From the NCBI GenBank assembly GCA_034668825.1, contig JAXDOR010000134.1, positions 1 to 64,000 on the forward strand: DNA of 64,000 nucleotides, written 5' to 3'. Origin of the DNA: CANKHA01 sp034668825 (GTDB taxonomy: Bacteria > Pseudomonadota > Alphaproteobacteria > Rhizobiales > Xanthobacteraceae). The translations under genes were made by a program, and so were the position numbers. The notes beneath the pieces were generated by a model, which was not told where the DNA came from, made no database searches, and saw only the letters and a list, made by a program, of their open reading frames with translations. How positions within the stretch are numbered: position 1 is the stretch's first letter; every line of letters begins with the position of its first letter. Positions 36,297-44,578 of this stretch are shown here, piece after piece.

Positions 36297-37349
36297 TCAG
36301 GGCGCGGCTTTCTTATAAGGCCCGAGGGATTTGACCGCTTCCTGAGCAAAGCTCATATCGACCACATCCTCGACTTTGACTTTGCCGTCGATTTGCTTGG
36401 TATCCACAAAGAACTGCCAGGCGACGCGGAGACTTTCCAGATGGAGCCCACCGTCGGGATCAATCGCATTCGATACGATAGAGCGATGGATTTCCGGCTC
36501 CTTGATATGGGATTCTTCCACCAGGATAGCGATGACTTCGTCGGCCTTGGGGCCTGCGAGTTTTCCGCCTTGCAGGGCGTCATTGTAGAAGCGCATGCCG
36601 CGGATCAGGGCGCGCATTGCCTTTTTCGCGACCTCAGGCTGTTCCTTGATGAATTTACCGCCGAAGAAAGTCACCGCGGTCTGGTAGTCCGGATAGAATT
36701 GGTCGACGCTTGCGAGTTGCACGGCGGTGCCGGCTTTGAGAATTGTGGAAACCGTCGGCTCCGTGGTGAGGCTCGCGTCGATGGCGCCGTTTGCGTAGGC
36801 CGCGATGTGCTGCGGAAAGCCGAGATAGGTGGGATCGATATCGGCGAAGGTGAGGCCGTTCTGCTTCAGCGCCGCGTCGATCAGGGCGGCCTCGCTGTTG
36901 CCAGCGGCGGACAGGGCGACCTTTAGTCCTTTCAGATCCTTGATCGACTTGACCTTGCCGCTGGTGACCAGATCCTTTCGAACCAGGATGGATTGAAAGC
37001 CATAGCCCTTCGCATTGCGGGCCTTGTCGGCGACGATCTTGATGTCGACGCCGCGCGCAACCGCATTATAGAGAGCCGCCGATGTCGCCCCGCCCGCGAT
37101 CTCCACTTGGCCCGAGCCCAAAGAAGGGATGGCTTTCGCGGCGGAATCGAACTGGATGAAGTTCACAACGATCCCTTCGTCCTTGAAATATCCCTTTTTG
37201 CTGGCGATGAAATACGGTGCGTCGCTTGAGGTGCCGATGACGCCCACATTGAGCGTCGTCTGAGCGGCAGCGGGAAGCGCCGTCGCCGACGCCGCGAAGA
37301 TAGCCGCAAGCGCGAGTGCCGGGAATCTGGCGTGAGCCGAGCCGACCAT
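36297..37349 (-). CDS. ABC transporter substrate-binding protein (SsuA/NrtA-like)
   Basis: 350-residue periplasmic receptor, signal peptide ending near ALPAAAQT. It is a paralogue of the receptor at 31212: both share the AALYNAVxR...DIKIVADK region, the LVRKDLV block, FPQHxAAYxNxxIDASxTxEPTV and the terminal LGPYKxKA. It has no own permease and probably works with 32320/33125. Its promoter faces and overlaps that of the Rieske gene at 37514 (see 37407-37434). Confidence 0.92.
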   Translation of the reverse strand: MVGSAHARFPALALAAIFAASATALPAAAQTTLNVGVIGTSSDAPYFIASKKGYFKDEGIVVNFIQFDSAAKAIPSLGSGQVEIAGGATSAALYNAVARGVDIKIVADKARNAKGYGFQSILVRKDLVTSGKVKSIKDLKGLKVALSAAGNSEAALIDAALKQNGLTFADIDPTYLGFPQHIAAYANGAIDASLTTEPTVSTILKAGTAVQLASVDQFYPDYQTAVTFFGGKFIKEQPEVAKKAMRALIRGMRFYNDALQGGKLAGPKADEVIAILVEESHIKEPEIHRSIVSNAIDPDGGLHLESLRVAWQFFVDTKQIDGKVKVEDVVDMSFAQEAVKSLGPYKKAAP

Positions 37350-37388
37350 CTGGAATACTCCCCTTCGGATATTGCTATTATGGCAAGG

Positions 37389-37416
37389 TGGACATGCGAG
37401 TTTAATATTATATAAT
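37389..37416 (+). promoter_or_regulatory. Sigma70-type promoter for the Rieske alpha gene at 37514
   Basis: TGGACA (37389-37394) and a perfect TATAAT (37411-37416) are separated by 16 bp on the plus strand. One mismatch from TTGACA. The start of transcription would fall about 37423, some 90 bp before the gene. Its -10 overlaps that of the opposite promoter. Confidence 0.55.
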
Positions 37417-37434
37417 CCAATTCATCCTTGTCTA
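37407..37434 (-). promoter_or_regulatory. Sigma70-type promoter for the binding-protein gene at 36297-37349
   Basis: On the minus strand, TAGACA (37434-37429) and TATAAT (37412-37407) are separated by 16 bp. The two opposing -10 boxes share the perfect palindrome ATTATATAAT (37407-37416), so the promoters overlap face to face and can hardly fire together. Confidence 0.55.
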
Positions 37435-37513
37435 CTGAGCTAAAGCCTGTTTTCCCGGCGCTCGCGATGCCACCATAAGGCCGGCGGGAAATGGTTTTGA
37501 GCCAATCCGTGGA

Positions 37514-38809
37514 ATGACGGACATGAACTATCAGCCCAGCACAAAAGATTTCGTGGTCGAGGACCGGGAAAAGCAAACCTTCCTGGTGAACCGCGAGGCT
37601 TTTGTCTCTTCGGATGTGCTTCAGCAGGAAAACCGGGCGATTTTTGACAAATGCTGGATTTATGTCGGGCATACCTCCGAGTTGAAGAACCCCGGCGACT
37701 TCCGCAGCCGTTCCGTCGCTGGGCGCCCGATTATTTTCGTCCGCGACCGTGAAGGGACAGTACGGGCGCTGATCAATTCATGCCGGCACCGGGGTGCGGT
37801 GGTTTGTCGCGAGCGCGAGGGCAACAGCCGTGGCTTTTACTGCATGTATCACGGCTGGACTTACAACAATGACGGCACGTTGCGCGCCGTACCCGGCGAG
37901 GAGGCCTATGGCAAAAGCTTCGACAAGAAAGAAATGGGACTTGTCGAGGTGCCGAGGCTTGAGCAGTACCAGGATTTCTATTTCTTGAACTTCGACGTTA
38001 ATGCCGTCGGCCTCGAACAATATCTCGGCAAGGCCAAGGAATATATCGACCTCGTCGTCGACCAGTCTCCGTCGCGGAAGATGGAGATCATTTCCGGTGT
38101 GCAGGAATACGAGATCAAAGCCAACTGGAAGATGCTGGTCGAGAACAGCGTCGACGATTATCACCTGATCGCCACGCATACGACCTGGCTCAAATACATG
38201 CGCAACTCCGGCGTCGACATCACGCCGCCGAAGGGCTTGCTGCTGCCGACCAAGGGTCTCGGCAAGGATTTGGGTAACGGCCACCTGACCACGGACAATC
38301 CGAATTACCGCGGCCGGCCGGTCGCGCGCTGGATTTCGGTCTATGGCGAAGAGGCGAAGGAAGATATTGCCGCCATCCGCCGCGAACTGGTGCAGCGGTT
38401 GGGCGAGGAGCGCGCCGCGCGGGTTGCCGACACCAACCGCAATCTGGTGGTCTTTCCCAATCTTGTCATCAACGACGGCTCCTCGGTTACGGTGCGCAAC
38501 TTCTTTCCGGTGACGCCCGATTTGATGCGGGTGACCGCCTGGGCGCTCGGGCCGGTGGAAGAGACCGAGGCGCAGCGCGCGCGCCGTCTCCACGCCTTTC
38601 TCACTTTTTATGGCCCCGGCGGATTTGCCACCCCGGACGACGTCGCGGCGCTGGAGGCCGTGCAGCAGGGATATGCCGCTTGGCGCGAGGTGCCTTGGTC
38701 GGATCTTTCGCGTGGCATGGCGCGCAAGGAGGAGCAACTCGACACCGACGAAGGACATATTCGGGTATTTTGGCGCCGGTGGAACGAGTTGATGAGAGGC
38801 CGCGCATGA
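37514..38809 (+). CDS. Rieske ring-hydroxylating dioxygenase alpha subunit (benzoate/cumate type)
   Basis: 431 residues, alpha subunit of an alpha-beta dioxygenase. The Rieske ligands are C90, H92, C110 and H113 (CRHRG, CMYHGW). The iron site is D214, H217 and H222 (NSVDDYHLIATH). The beta subunit follows with an ATGA overlap at 38806. Two in-frame ATGs (37514, 37523) are possible starts. The N-terminal layout (VNREAFVSSDVLQQENRAIFDKCWIYVGH) resembles benzoate- and p-cumate-type oxygenases. It opens the rightward unit with beta subunit and SDR. The substrate cannot be fixed from the sequence. Confidence 0.9.
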   Translation: MTDMNYQPSTKDFVVEDREKQTFLVNREAFVSSDVLQQENRAIFDKCWIYVGHTSELKNPGDFRSRSVAGRPIIFVRDREGTVRALINSCRHRGAVVCREREGNSRGFYCMYHGWTYNNDGTLRAVPGEEAYGKSFDKKEMGLVEVPRLEQYQDFYFLNFDVNAVGLEQYLGKAKEYIDLVVDQSPSRKMEIISGVQEYEIKANWKMLVENSVDDYHLIATHTTWLKYMRNSGVDITPPKGLLLPTKGLGKDLGNGHLTTDNPNYRGRPVARWISVYGEEAKEDIAAIRRELVQRLGEERAARVADTNRNLVVFPNLVINDGSSVTVRNFFPVTPDLMRVTAWALGPVEETEAQRARRLHAFLTFYGPGGFATPDDVAALEAVQQGYAAWREVPWSDLSRGMARKEEQLDTDEGHIRVFWRRWNELMRGRA

Positions 38810-39312
38810 ACAAGGCTCTGGACAAAGCCGCGACCGTCTCGTGCCAAGACATCGAACAATTCCTTTATCGGGAAGCGGAGTTGCTAGATTCCTGGAAGCT
38901 CGACGAGTGGCTGACGCTGCTGACCGACGATGTTTCCTATTTCGTTCCTCCCAACGAGATGCCTGACGCCGATCATCGCTTCACGTTATTCTTGATCGCG
39001 GACGACGCGGTCCGCCTACGCGAGCGCGTCATCCGGTTAAAAGACCCGAATTGCCACGCGGAATTTCCGCCCTCGCGCACCCGCCGCATGATCACCAATG
39101 TGCGCATCACCGGGATCGAGGACGATACGATCTCCGTTGCCGCGAATTTCGTGGTCTATCGCCATCGTCGAAGTGAGCCGCCGCGCACCTTCGTTGGTTA
39201 TTATCGATACAAGCTGAAGGTGCAGGACGGCGCGCTGAAGATCGCCGAACGCCGCGCTGTCCTGGATGCGGAAGAGCTTGGTGCGATGGGTTCCGTCAGC
39301 TTCATACTTTAA
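38806..39312 (+). CDS. Ring-hydroxylating dioxygenase beta subunit
   Basis: 168-residue NTF2-fold subunit. Typical segments are IEQFLYREAELLDSWKLDEWLTLLTDDVSYFVP and the conserved SRTRRMITNVRI. The start ATG overlaps the alpha stop (ATGA). A longer frame from 38680 lies inside the alpha gene and is not real. It forms the structural part of the oxygenase with 37514-38809. Confidence 0.93.
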   Translation: MNKALDKAATVSCQDIEQFLYREAELLDSWKLDEWLTLLTDDVSYFVPPNEMPDADHRFTLFLIADDAVRLRERVIRLKDPNCHAEFPPSRTRRMITNVRITGIEDDTISVAANFVVYRHRRSEPPRTFVGYYRYKLKVQDGALKIAERRAVLDAEELGAMGSVSFIL

Positions 39313-39405
39313 GAACGCTCGGCCCAGCCAACAATATGATCTCTGCGTAACTGCTGCTACTGTTCGAAGCGACGCGCGTCCTGGGCATATACTGTGCGAC
39401 GCCTT

Positions 39406-39418
39406 CAGTATGATACTG
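39406..39418. promoter_or_regulatory. 13-bp palindrome before the SDR gene
   Basis: CAGTAT-G-ATACTG is a perfect 6-bp dyad. A further ATACTG copy stands at 39389-39394, followed by the similar TGCG. The site is 27 bp upstream of the SDR start at 39445, in the 132-bp gap after the beta-subunit gene. It may be an operator for an internal promoter. Confidence 0.4.
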
Positions 39419-39444
39419 CGCTGTGAGCCTGTAAGGAGGAAGGC

Positions 39445-40221
39445 GTGGGAACGCGCATGATTGGAAAGACCGCCATCGTCACCGGCGGAGCAGGCGGGAT
39501 CGGCGCCACGATCGGTGAGTTGTTCTGCGTCGAGGGCGGAAGCGTCGTACTGGTTGATCGCGACGCGGACATGTTGCGTCGGACGGTTGAGCGGTTGCGC
39601 TCCATGGTTCCGAAAGCGCAGGTCGAGAGCTGCGTCGCCGACGTGTCCGATTATGAGCAGGCGGCGCGCTCGGTGGAGCATGCCGTCACTCGCTTCGGCG
39701 GGATCAACGTTCTCGTCAACAACGCCGCCGTCCGCAGTCACTCTTCGTTTGAAAACTCTCCACCGGAAGACTGGCAGAAATTATTTTCCATCAACGTTCT
39801 TGGCGCCGTGAACTTTTGCAAGGCGGCGTTGGGCCACCTTCGGCGCAGCGGCAACGCCAGCATTGTCAACATGTCCTCTTGCTACGCGGTCACTGGCCGA
39901 AAGGGCATGCCGATCTACGACGCGACCAAGGCCGCTTTGCTGTCTCTGACCCGCACGCTCGCTTTCGAGGAGGCGCAGAATGGCGTCCGCGCCAACGCTG
40001 TTTGCCCCGGCGGGACATTGACTCCCTTTACCGTCGGGCGCGGCGTGGCCAGAGGAGAAAAGCCGGAAGATATGGCCAAGGAAGTCAGGTCGGATTCGTT
40101 GCTGCAACGCTGGGCGAAGCCGGAAGAAATCGCCTATCCTGTGCTCTGGCTTGCTTCCGACGAAAGCTCCTACATGACTGGCGCCACCATCATGGTGGAT
40201 GGCGGGCTTTCCATCATGTGA
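39445..40221 (+). CDS. SDR-family cis-dihydrodiol dehydrogenase-like protein
   Basis: 258-residue classical SDR. TGGAGGIG (residues 13-20), NNAA (92-95) and the triad S145, Y158 and K162 are all present. The GTG at 39445 follows AGGAGG; an ATG at 39457 is the alternative. Placed after the alpha/beta dioxygenase genes, it most likely oxidises their dihydrodiol product to a catechol. It is convergent with the aldolase at 40229, seven bases away. Confidence 0.87.
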   Translation: MGTRMIGKTAIVTGGAGGIGATIGELFCVEGGSVVLVDRDADMLRRTVERLRSMVPKAQVESCVADVSDYEQAARSVEHAVTRFGGINVLVNNAAVRSHSSFENSPPEDWQKLFSINVLGAVNFCKAALGHLRRSGNASIVNMSSCYAVTGRKGMPIYDATKAALLSLTRTLAFEEAQNGVRANAVCPGGTLTPFTVGRGVARGEKPEDMAKEVRSDSLLQRWAKPEEIAYPVLWLASDESSYMTGATIMVDGGLSIM

Positions 40222-40228
40222 TCGGCGC

Positions 40229-41236
40229 TCACGATCGCGCTGCGTTGTGCGCGGTGATCTGGGCATGAAGCTTTGCCAACATCTTGCCGGACTCGCGAGC
40301 ACCCTCGAGATAATTTTCCGGCACGATATGGTACGGCGGCCGGCATGGACCAGCCTTCACCCAGCCCGCGGCATTCATGCGCGCCTTCTCCAATCCGATA
40401 TTGTATTTGGAGAACTCGGCGAAGTTGCCGTTCGGTATGAGACGCGCGGAAGCGGCGGCAATGGCAGCGGAAATCTCCTTGGCTGCAGACCAGCCGCCGC
40501 TTTTCTTCGCCGCCGCAACGGTGTCGCGCAATGCAAGCTGCACGGCAGGTCCGCAGAGCGCGCCGCCGCTCCAGAAGGCGGTGCATTCTTCTGGCGCGAT
40601 ACGCGCCGCGGCGTAATAGCTGCCGTCCACCGGCATCAGCCGGATTTGCCCTTTGGTCAGCCGCAGGTCCGTCTCGATGGTGGCGATGCCGACAATCTTT
40701 GCCGCGACGACTTGCGGCACCTGAATAATCTGCGCCCAGAACGGCCGCGGGAAATCGAACTTGAAAGCTTCCGGATTGGCATAGACGCAGATCGCGATAC
40801 CCGGACAGGATTCCGCGACGTCGCGATAGAACTGCAAGCTGGTCGCGAGATCGGGATAGCACCACATCGGCGGCCCGAGCATCGTGCCGTCGACGCCGAT
40901 GTCATACGCGGCGCGCGTCTGCCGCACGGTCTCGCGGGTGTTCAGGCTGCTGGTGCCGCCGAAATAAGGGACGCGGCCGCGCGCGGTTTCCACCACCGTC
41001 GCCATGAAGGCGCGCTTCTCATCCCAGGTCAGCGTGGCGCATTCGCCGAAGGTGCCGAGGCTGAGAAGGCCGTCGACACCGGCTTTGATCAATTCCTCGA
41101 CCACGCGCGCCGTCTCGTCGAGATCGACAGTGTCCTCCGCCCGCCAATCCGAAGCATTGTCCTTCGCCGGCGTCGGCAGAATGGCCCATGCCCCCTGAAT
41201 ATCCGCCGCCGTCAGGCGCGCGCCTTTTTGACGCAT
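40229..41236 (-). CDS. DapA-superfamily hydratase-aldolase (PhdJ/NahE type)
   Basis: 335-residue class I aldolase. The Schiff-base lysine is K180 (VVAAKIVG), the tyrosine is Y152 (ICVYAN) and the GTFGECATL loop is at 61-69. It shares the PhdJ-type C-terminus (NAAGW...GPCRPPYH) with the paralogue at 12499. The ATG at 41236 follows GGGGAGG. It would split an o-substituted benzylidenepyruvate into an aldehyde and pyruvate after the isomerase at 44579. It is divergent from the Rieske gene at 41408. Confidence 0.88.
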   Translation of the reverse strand: MRQKGARLTAADIQGAWAILPTPAKDNASDWRAEDTVDLDETARVVEELIKAGVDGLLSLGTFGECATLTWDEKRAFMATVVETARGRVPYFGGTSSLNTRETVRQTRAAYDIGVDGTMLGPPMWCYPDLATSLQFYRDVAESCPGIAICVYANPEAFKFDFPRPFWAQIIQVPQVVAAKIVGIATIETDLRLTKGQIRLMPVDGSYYAAARIAPEECTAFWSGGALCGPAVQLALRDTVAAAKKSGGWSAAKEISAAIAAASARLIPNGNFAEFSKYNIGLEKARMNAAGWVKAGPCRPPYHIVPENYLEGARESGKMLAKLHAQITAHNAARS

Positions 41237-41407
41237 CCCGCTTCCTCCCCGCACTCGATTGTCTCAACCGTAAGACGCGCAAAACGCGCTGACAAGCTCA
41301 TTGACAGCATGCGGAGGGTTGGCATACTGCCGGTGCAAATACGCGCGCTGTTCGCGTGCGAAGCTGGGGAACACCGGCGGATAAAAAATCTTATAGGGAG
41401 TGACGCC

Positions 41408-42583
41408 ATGGCCTCTGCATCCGAGGTCTCGGTCCGCTGGCCGGCCGAATACAACACCATTCCCAAAGACGTCTTTTATCGGCGCGACATCTATGAGGCC
41501 GAGCTTGGCCGGATTTTTTACGGCCCCGAATGGCATCCGCTGGCACACGTCTCCGAAGTTCCTAACAAAGGCGACTTCAAAACCCTGCAGATCGGTGAAG
41601 CGCCGGTACTTATCGTCCATGGCGACGATGACCGCGTCCGCGTGTTTTACAATTCCTGCCCGCACCGCGGCACGCAATTGCAAATTTGCGCCCGCGGCCA
41701 AGCCAAAGAAATCGAATGCCCTTACCACCGCTGGCTGTTCAATCTGCGCGGCGATCTGATCGGCGCCTCGGGAATGGATCAATTTTCACCGGAATTTAAA
41801 AAAGAAAATTTTGGTCTGAAGGAGCTGCGCTCGGGCGAATTTTGTGGGCTCGTCTTTGCGACCTGCAGCAATGACGCACCCGAATTTGAAGAATTTCTGA
41901 AGGGGACCAAGGACTACCTCTCCAAAGCGCTTGGAGGCGACGGCCGCTTGAAGCTGATCGGCTATCAAAAGACGATCTATGGGACCAATTGGAAAGAATA
42001 CGGCGACAACGAAGGTTATCACCCGCCGCTGCTGCATCGCGCGTTCCGGCTGCTGAAGTGGGGCGGCGGCAAAGGCTCCAACGGCGTGACCGAGTATGGC
42101 CACAAGGTCATGGAAGCGGAGGTGCAACGCCCGCAGCCGGGATTCTTGAACGATCATTCGCTGGTCGAATTCCGCGACACTTCCACGCCGCCACGATCCG
42201 TCATCGTCTCCTTCTGGCCGATGACGACAATCGTCAAGCACATGGATGTCATCAACGTCCGCTACGCCTTTCCGCTGTCGCCGGACGAGACGGAAGTCCA
42301 TTACGCCTATTTCTCGCACCAGGACGATTCTCCGGAACTGCTGGCGCATCGGATTCGACAAGCGTCTAATCTGCTTGGCCCGAGCGGCTTCATCTCGCTT
42401 GAGGATGGCGCTGTCTTCAGCCGCGTTCACGGTGGTTCCCGCGCGCTGGGAACTGTAGCCTTTCAAAAAGGCTACGAGGGCAAGCCGCTGCAGGCCCCTT
42501 GCTTCGTCGCCCAGAACGATGAGGCCAGCAACCTGATCCGCTGGGAGCGTTACCGCAAAACCATGGGGTTCGATCGTGATTGA
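41408..42583 (+). CDS. Rieske ring-hydroxylating oxygenase alpha subunit with Glu at the bridging position
   Basis: 391 residues. The Rieske ligands are C84, H86, C104 and H107 (CPHRG, CPYHRW). The iron histidines are H205 and H210 (GYHPPLLH). The bridging aspartate seen in the other alpha subunits here (ENxxDxYH) is replaced by E202 (GDNEGYH), as in quaternary-amine oxygenases such as CntA. The ATG at 41408 follows GGGAG. A long open frame upstream to 40199 is only the opposite strand of the aldolase. It overlaps the beta gene by 8 bp. Confidence 0.9.
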   Translation: MASASEVSVRWPAEYNTIPKDVFYRRDIYEAELGRIFYGPEWHPLAHVSEVPNKGDFKTLQIGEAPVLIVHGDDDRVRVFYNSCPHRGTQLQICARGQAKEIECPYHRWLFNLRGDLIGASGMDQFSPEFKKENFGLKELRSGEFCGLVFATCSNDAPEFEEFLKGTKDYLSKALGGDGRLKLIGYQKTIYGTNWKEYGDNEGYHPPLLHRAFRLLKWGGGKGSNGVTEYGHKVMEAEVQRPQPGFLNDHSLVEFRDTSTPPRSVIVSFWPMTTIVKHMDVINVRYAFPLSPDETEVHYAYFSHQDDSPELLAHRIRQASNLLGPSGFISLEDGAVFSRVHGGSRALGTVAFQKGYEGKPLQAPCFVAQNDEASNLIRWERYRKTMGFDRD

Positions 42584-43055
42584 CCCTGTCGTCTTGGCGC
42601 GGATTGATGACCTGCAGATGAAATATCTTGCCGCCTTGGATCGTCACGATCTTAACGCTTGGCTTGCGTGTTTTGCCGAGGACGGCAGCTACGTCTGCAT
42701 CACCCGGGAAAACGAGGACGCCGGGCTGCCAGTGGCGATGATGTTGGACGACACCCGCGCGCGGCTGAAGGATCGGGTGAAATTTGTCAACGAAGTCTGG
42801 TCTGGAACCTATGAGGACTACGCGACGCGGCATTTCGTGCAGCGGTTGGAATGCACGCAAGGCGCCAACGGCCACATCAGTGTTTCGACCAACTTCATGG
42901 TGTCCTACACGAACCGTCAAGGCGGTTCCGACATCCTCGTCACCGGAGTCTATGAGGACGAAATTGAAGTAGGCGGCGGCCAAGCGCGCTTTAAGTCAAA
43001 GCGGGCGATCTTGGACACGGTGACGACGCCGCGATACCTCGTGTACCCGGTCTGA
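42576..43055 (+). CDS. Ring-hydroxylating oxygenase beta subunit
   Basis: 159-residue NTF2-fold subunit paired with the alpha subunit at 41408. Typical segments are ALDRHDLNAWLACFAEDGSYVCIT and the sheet region ISVSTNFMVSYTNRQGG. The start is the GTG at 42576, overlapping the alpha stop by 8 bp. The protein ends TPRYLVYPV, three bases before the MarR gene. The pair may attack a different ring position or substrate than the 37514/38806 pair. Confidence 0.9.
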   Translation: MIDPVVLARIDDLQMKYLAALDRHDLNAWLACFAEDGSYVCITRENEDAGLPVAMMLDDTRARLKDRVKFVNEVWSGTYEDYATRHFVQRLECTQGANGHISVSTNFMVSYTNRQGGSDILVTGVYEDEIEVGGGQARFKSKRAILDTVTTPRYLVYPV

Positions 43056-43057
43056 CC

Positions 43058-43657
43058 TTGCGCCCAAAAGCAAATAACATTCCGGAAGTTTTCCTCTGGA
43101 CCTTGGATGACGCCTATCGGGGCCCGGGTCACCTCATCCGGCGGCTGCAGCAGATCGCGGTGGCGATCTTCATGGATGAATTCAAAAATCTAGACATCAC
43201 GCCGGTTCAGCACATCGCGCTGGTTGCCGTGCGCGATCGTCCGGGCCTGGAGCAACAAGCGATCGCGGATTTGATCGCAATTGACCGATCGAGTGCCGGA
43301 CGGGTCTTTCAGTTCCTGGAAGATCGCGGGTTGGTCCAGCGTATCACGCCGAAGAGTAATCGCCGCACGAAGCAGGCGTTCGTCACGCCCGCCGGAACGC
43401 GGCTGCTCAACACCGGCGCCAAGCTGATCCGCAAGGCAGAGGAACGCATCCTCAAGGTGCTGGGCGGCCAGGAGCAGCAGCAGTTCATGGCGCAGCTCGT
43501 CAAGCTGGTGGACGTCAACAACACGTTGAGCCGCGCACCGCTGCGCATGCCGGGAATCGTCGCTCTCGAGGAACGCCGGCCGTCTGTCGAGCCGCCGGCG
43601 GTAGACGATTTGCAGACGCTGGCTCAACGCGGTCGCATCAAGGGGAGGGGATTTTGA
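43058..43657 (+). CDS. MarR-family transcriptional regulator
   Basis: 199-residue regulator with the winged helix region LEQQAIADLIAIDRSSAGRVFQFLEDRGLVQRI and the wing SNRRTKQAFVTPAG. The start appears to be a TTG at 43058 without a clear ribosome-binding site, so translation probably depends on coupling to the beta gene, which ends three bases before. The last 30 residues (EERRPSVEPPAVDDLQTL) extend beyond the usual fold. Located inside the catabolic operon, it probably senses a pathway aromatic acid. Confidence 0.87.
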   Translation: MRPKANNIPEVFLWTLDDAYRGPGHLIRRLQQIAVAIFMDEFKNLDITPVQHIALVAVRDRPGLEQQAIADLIAIDRSSAGRVFQFLEDRGLVQRITPKSNRRTKQAFVTPAGTRLLNTGAKLIRKAEERILKVLGGQEQQQFMAQLVKLVDVNNTLSRAPLRMPGIVALEERRPSVEPPAVDDLQTLAQRGRIKGRGF

Positions 43658-44571
43658 TTCCGGTGAGAAGGCTCGGCCACGTGACGTTCGAGACGCCCGA
43701 CCTGGAGCATCAGATCGCTCATTACACGCAGGTGGTCGGCTTGACCATGGCGACGCAGGAGAAGCAGCGGGCCATTCTCGCCACCCACCTCGGCGACGAG
43801 GTGGTCGTGCTGCAACGTGGGCCGGTTCAGCGCTGCACCGCGCTGTCGCTGCATGTCGATCCCGCCACCGACCTGGCCGCGGCAGGGCGCATATTGAGCG
43901 AGCGCGGCATCAAGAGCGAAAAACGCAGCAACGTCACGCCGAATATGACGGATGTTCTTGCCTTCGACGATCCGAATGGCACGCGCGTCGAGCTGTTCTC
44001 GGAAACCAAGCTGCTGCCGCGGACGGACGCCGCAAACGCCGCGGCGCCGATCAAGCTCGGCCACATCGCCTTCATGGTTCGCGACGCCAAGCAGATGGTG
44101 GACTTCTATACCTCGATGCTGGGTTTTCGCGTGTCGGACTGGGCGGGAGATTTCTTTGCCTTCCTGCGCTGCGGCCCGGATCATCACACGGTAAATTTCC
44201 TGCGCGGCGATGAGCAGCGGATGCACCACTTCGCCTTCGAGCTGAAGGATTGGGCGCATGTGCAGAAAGCCTGCGACCACCTCGGCGAGAAGGATGTGCA
44301 GATCGTCTGGGGGCCGGGCCGTCACGGCATCGGCCACAACATTTTCATCTACCACTTCGACCCCGATCATCGCGTGGTCGAATTTTATACCGAGCTCGAC
44401 CAGATGAAGGACGAGGCTTCGGGCTACTTCGAGCCGCGTCCTTGGCACAAAGATCATCCGCAGCGGCCAAAGGTCTGGACAGATTTCAAGGCCGCGCGGC
44501 TGACCTGGGGGTCGCAGCCGATGCCGGAATATGCGCAGACGCACAGCAAGCACACGCCGGCGACAAATTGA
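43654..44571 (+). CDS. Type I extradiol ring-cleavage dioxygenase (two VOC domains)
   Basis: 305 residues. The expected Fe(II) ligands are H137 (LGHIAF), H192 (MHHFAFE) and E243 (VVEFYTEL). The GRHGIGHN block corresponds to the second-sphere histidine region. The TTG at 43654 overlaps the MarR stop and has AGGGGAGGGG upstream; GTG at 43663 is an alternative. It would cleave the catechol formed by the preceding oxygenase and SDR. It is a paralogue of 10704-11654. Confidence 0.88.
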   Translation: MIPVRRLGHVTFETPDLEHQIAHYTQVVGLTMATQEKQRAILATHLGDEVVVLQRGPVQRCTALSLHVDPATDLAAAGRILSERGIKSEKRSNVTPNMTDVLAFDDPNGTRVELFSETKLLPRTDAANAAAPIKLGHIAFMVRDAKQMVDFYTSMLGFRVSDWAGDFFAFLRCGPDHHTVNFLRGDEQRMHHFAFELKDWAHVQKACDHLGEKDVQIVWGPGRHGIGHNIFIYHFDPDHRVVEFYTELDQMKDEASGYFEPRPWHKDHPQRPKVWTDFKAARLTWGSQPMPEYAQTHSKHTPATN

Positions 44572-44578
44572 GGCCTTG

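Noticed and set aside
41259..41267. TTGTCTCAA, identical to a half-site of the palindrome at 1722-1741
   Set aside because: A single 9-mer match is expected by chance about once in 64 kb on both strands, and the partner half-site is not there.
40199..41407. A very long rightward open frame continuing into the Rieske gene at 41408
   Set aside because: This part is the exact opposite strand of the aldolase gene 40229-41236, which has an ideal ribosome-binding site and catalytic residues. The Rieske protein starts at the ATG at 41408 after GGGAG.
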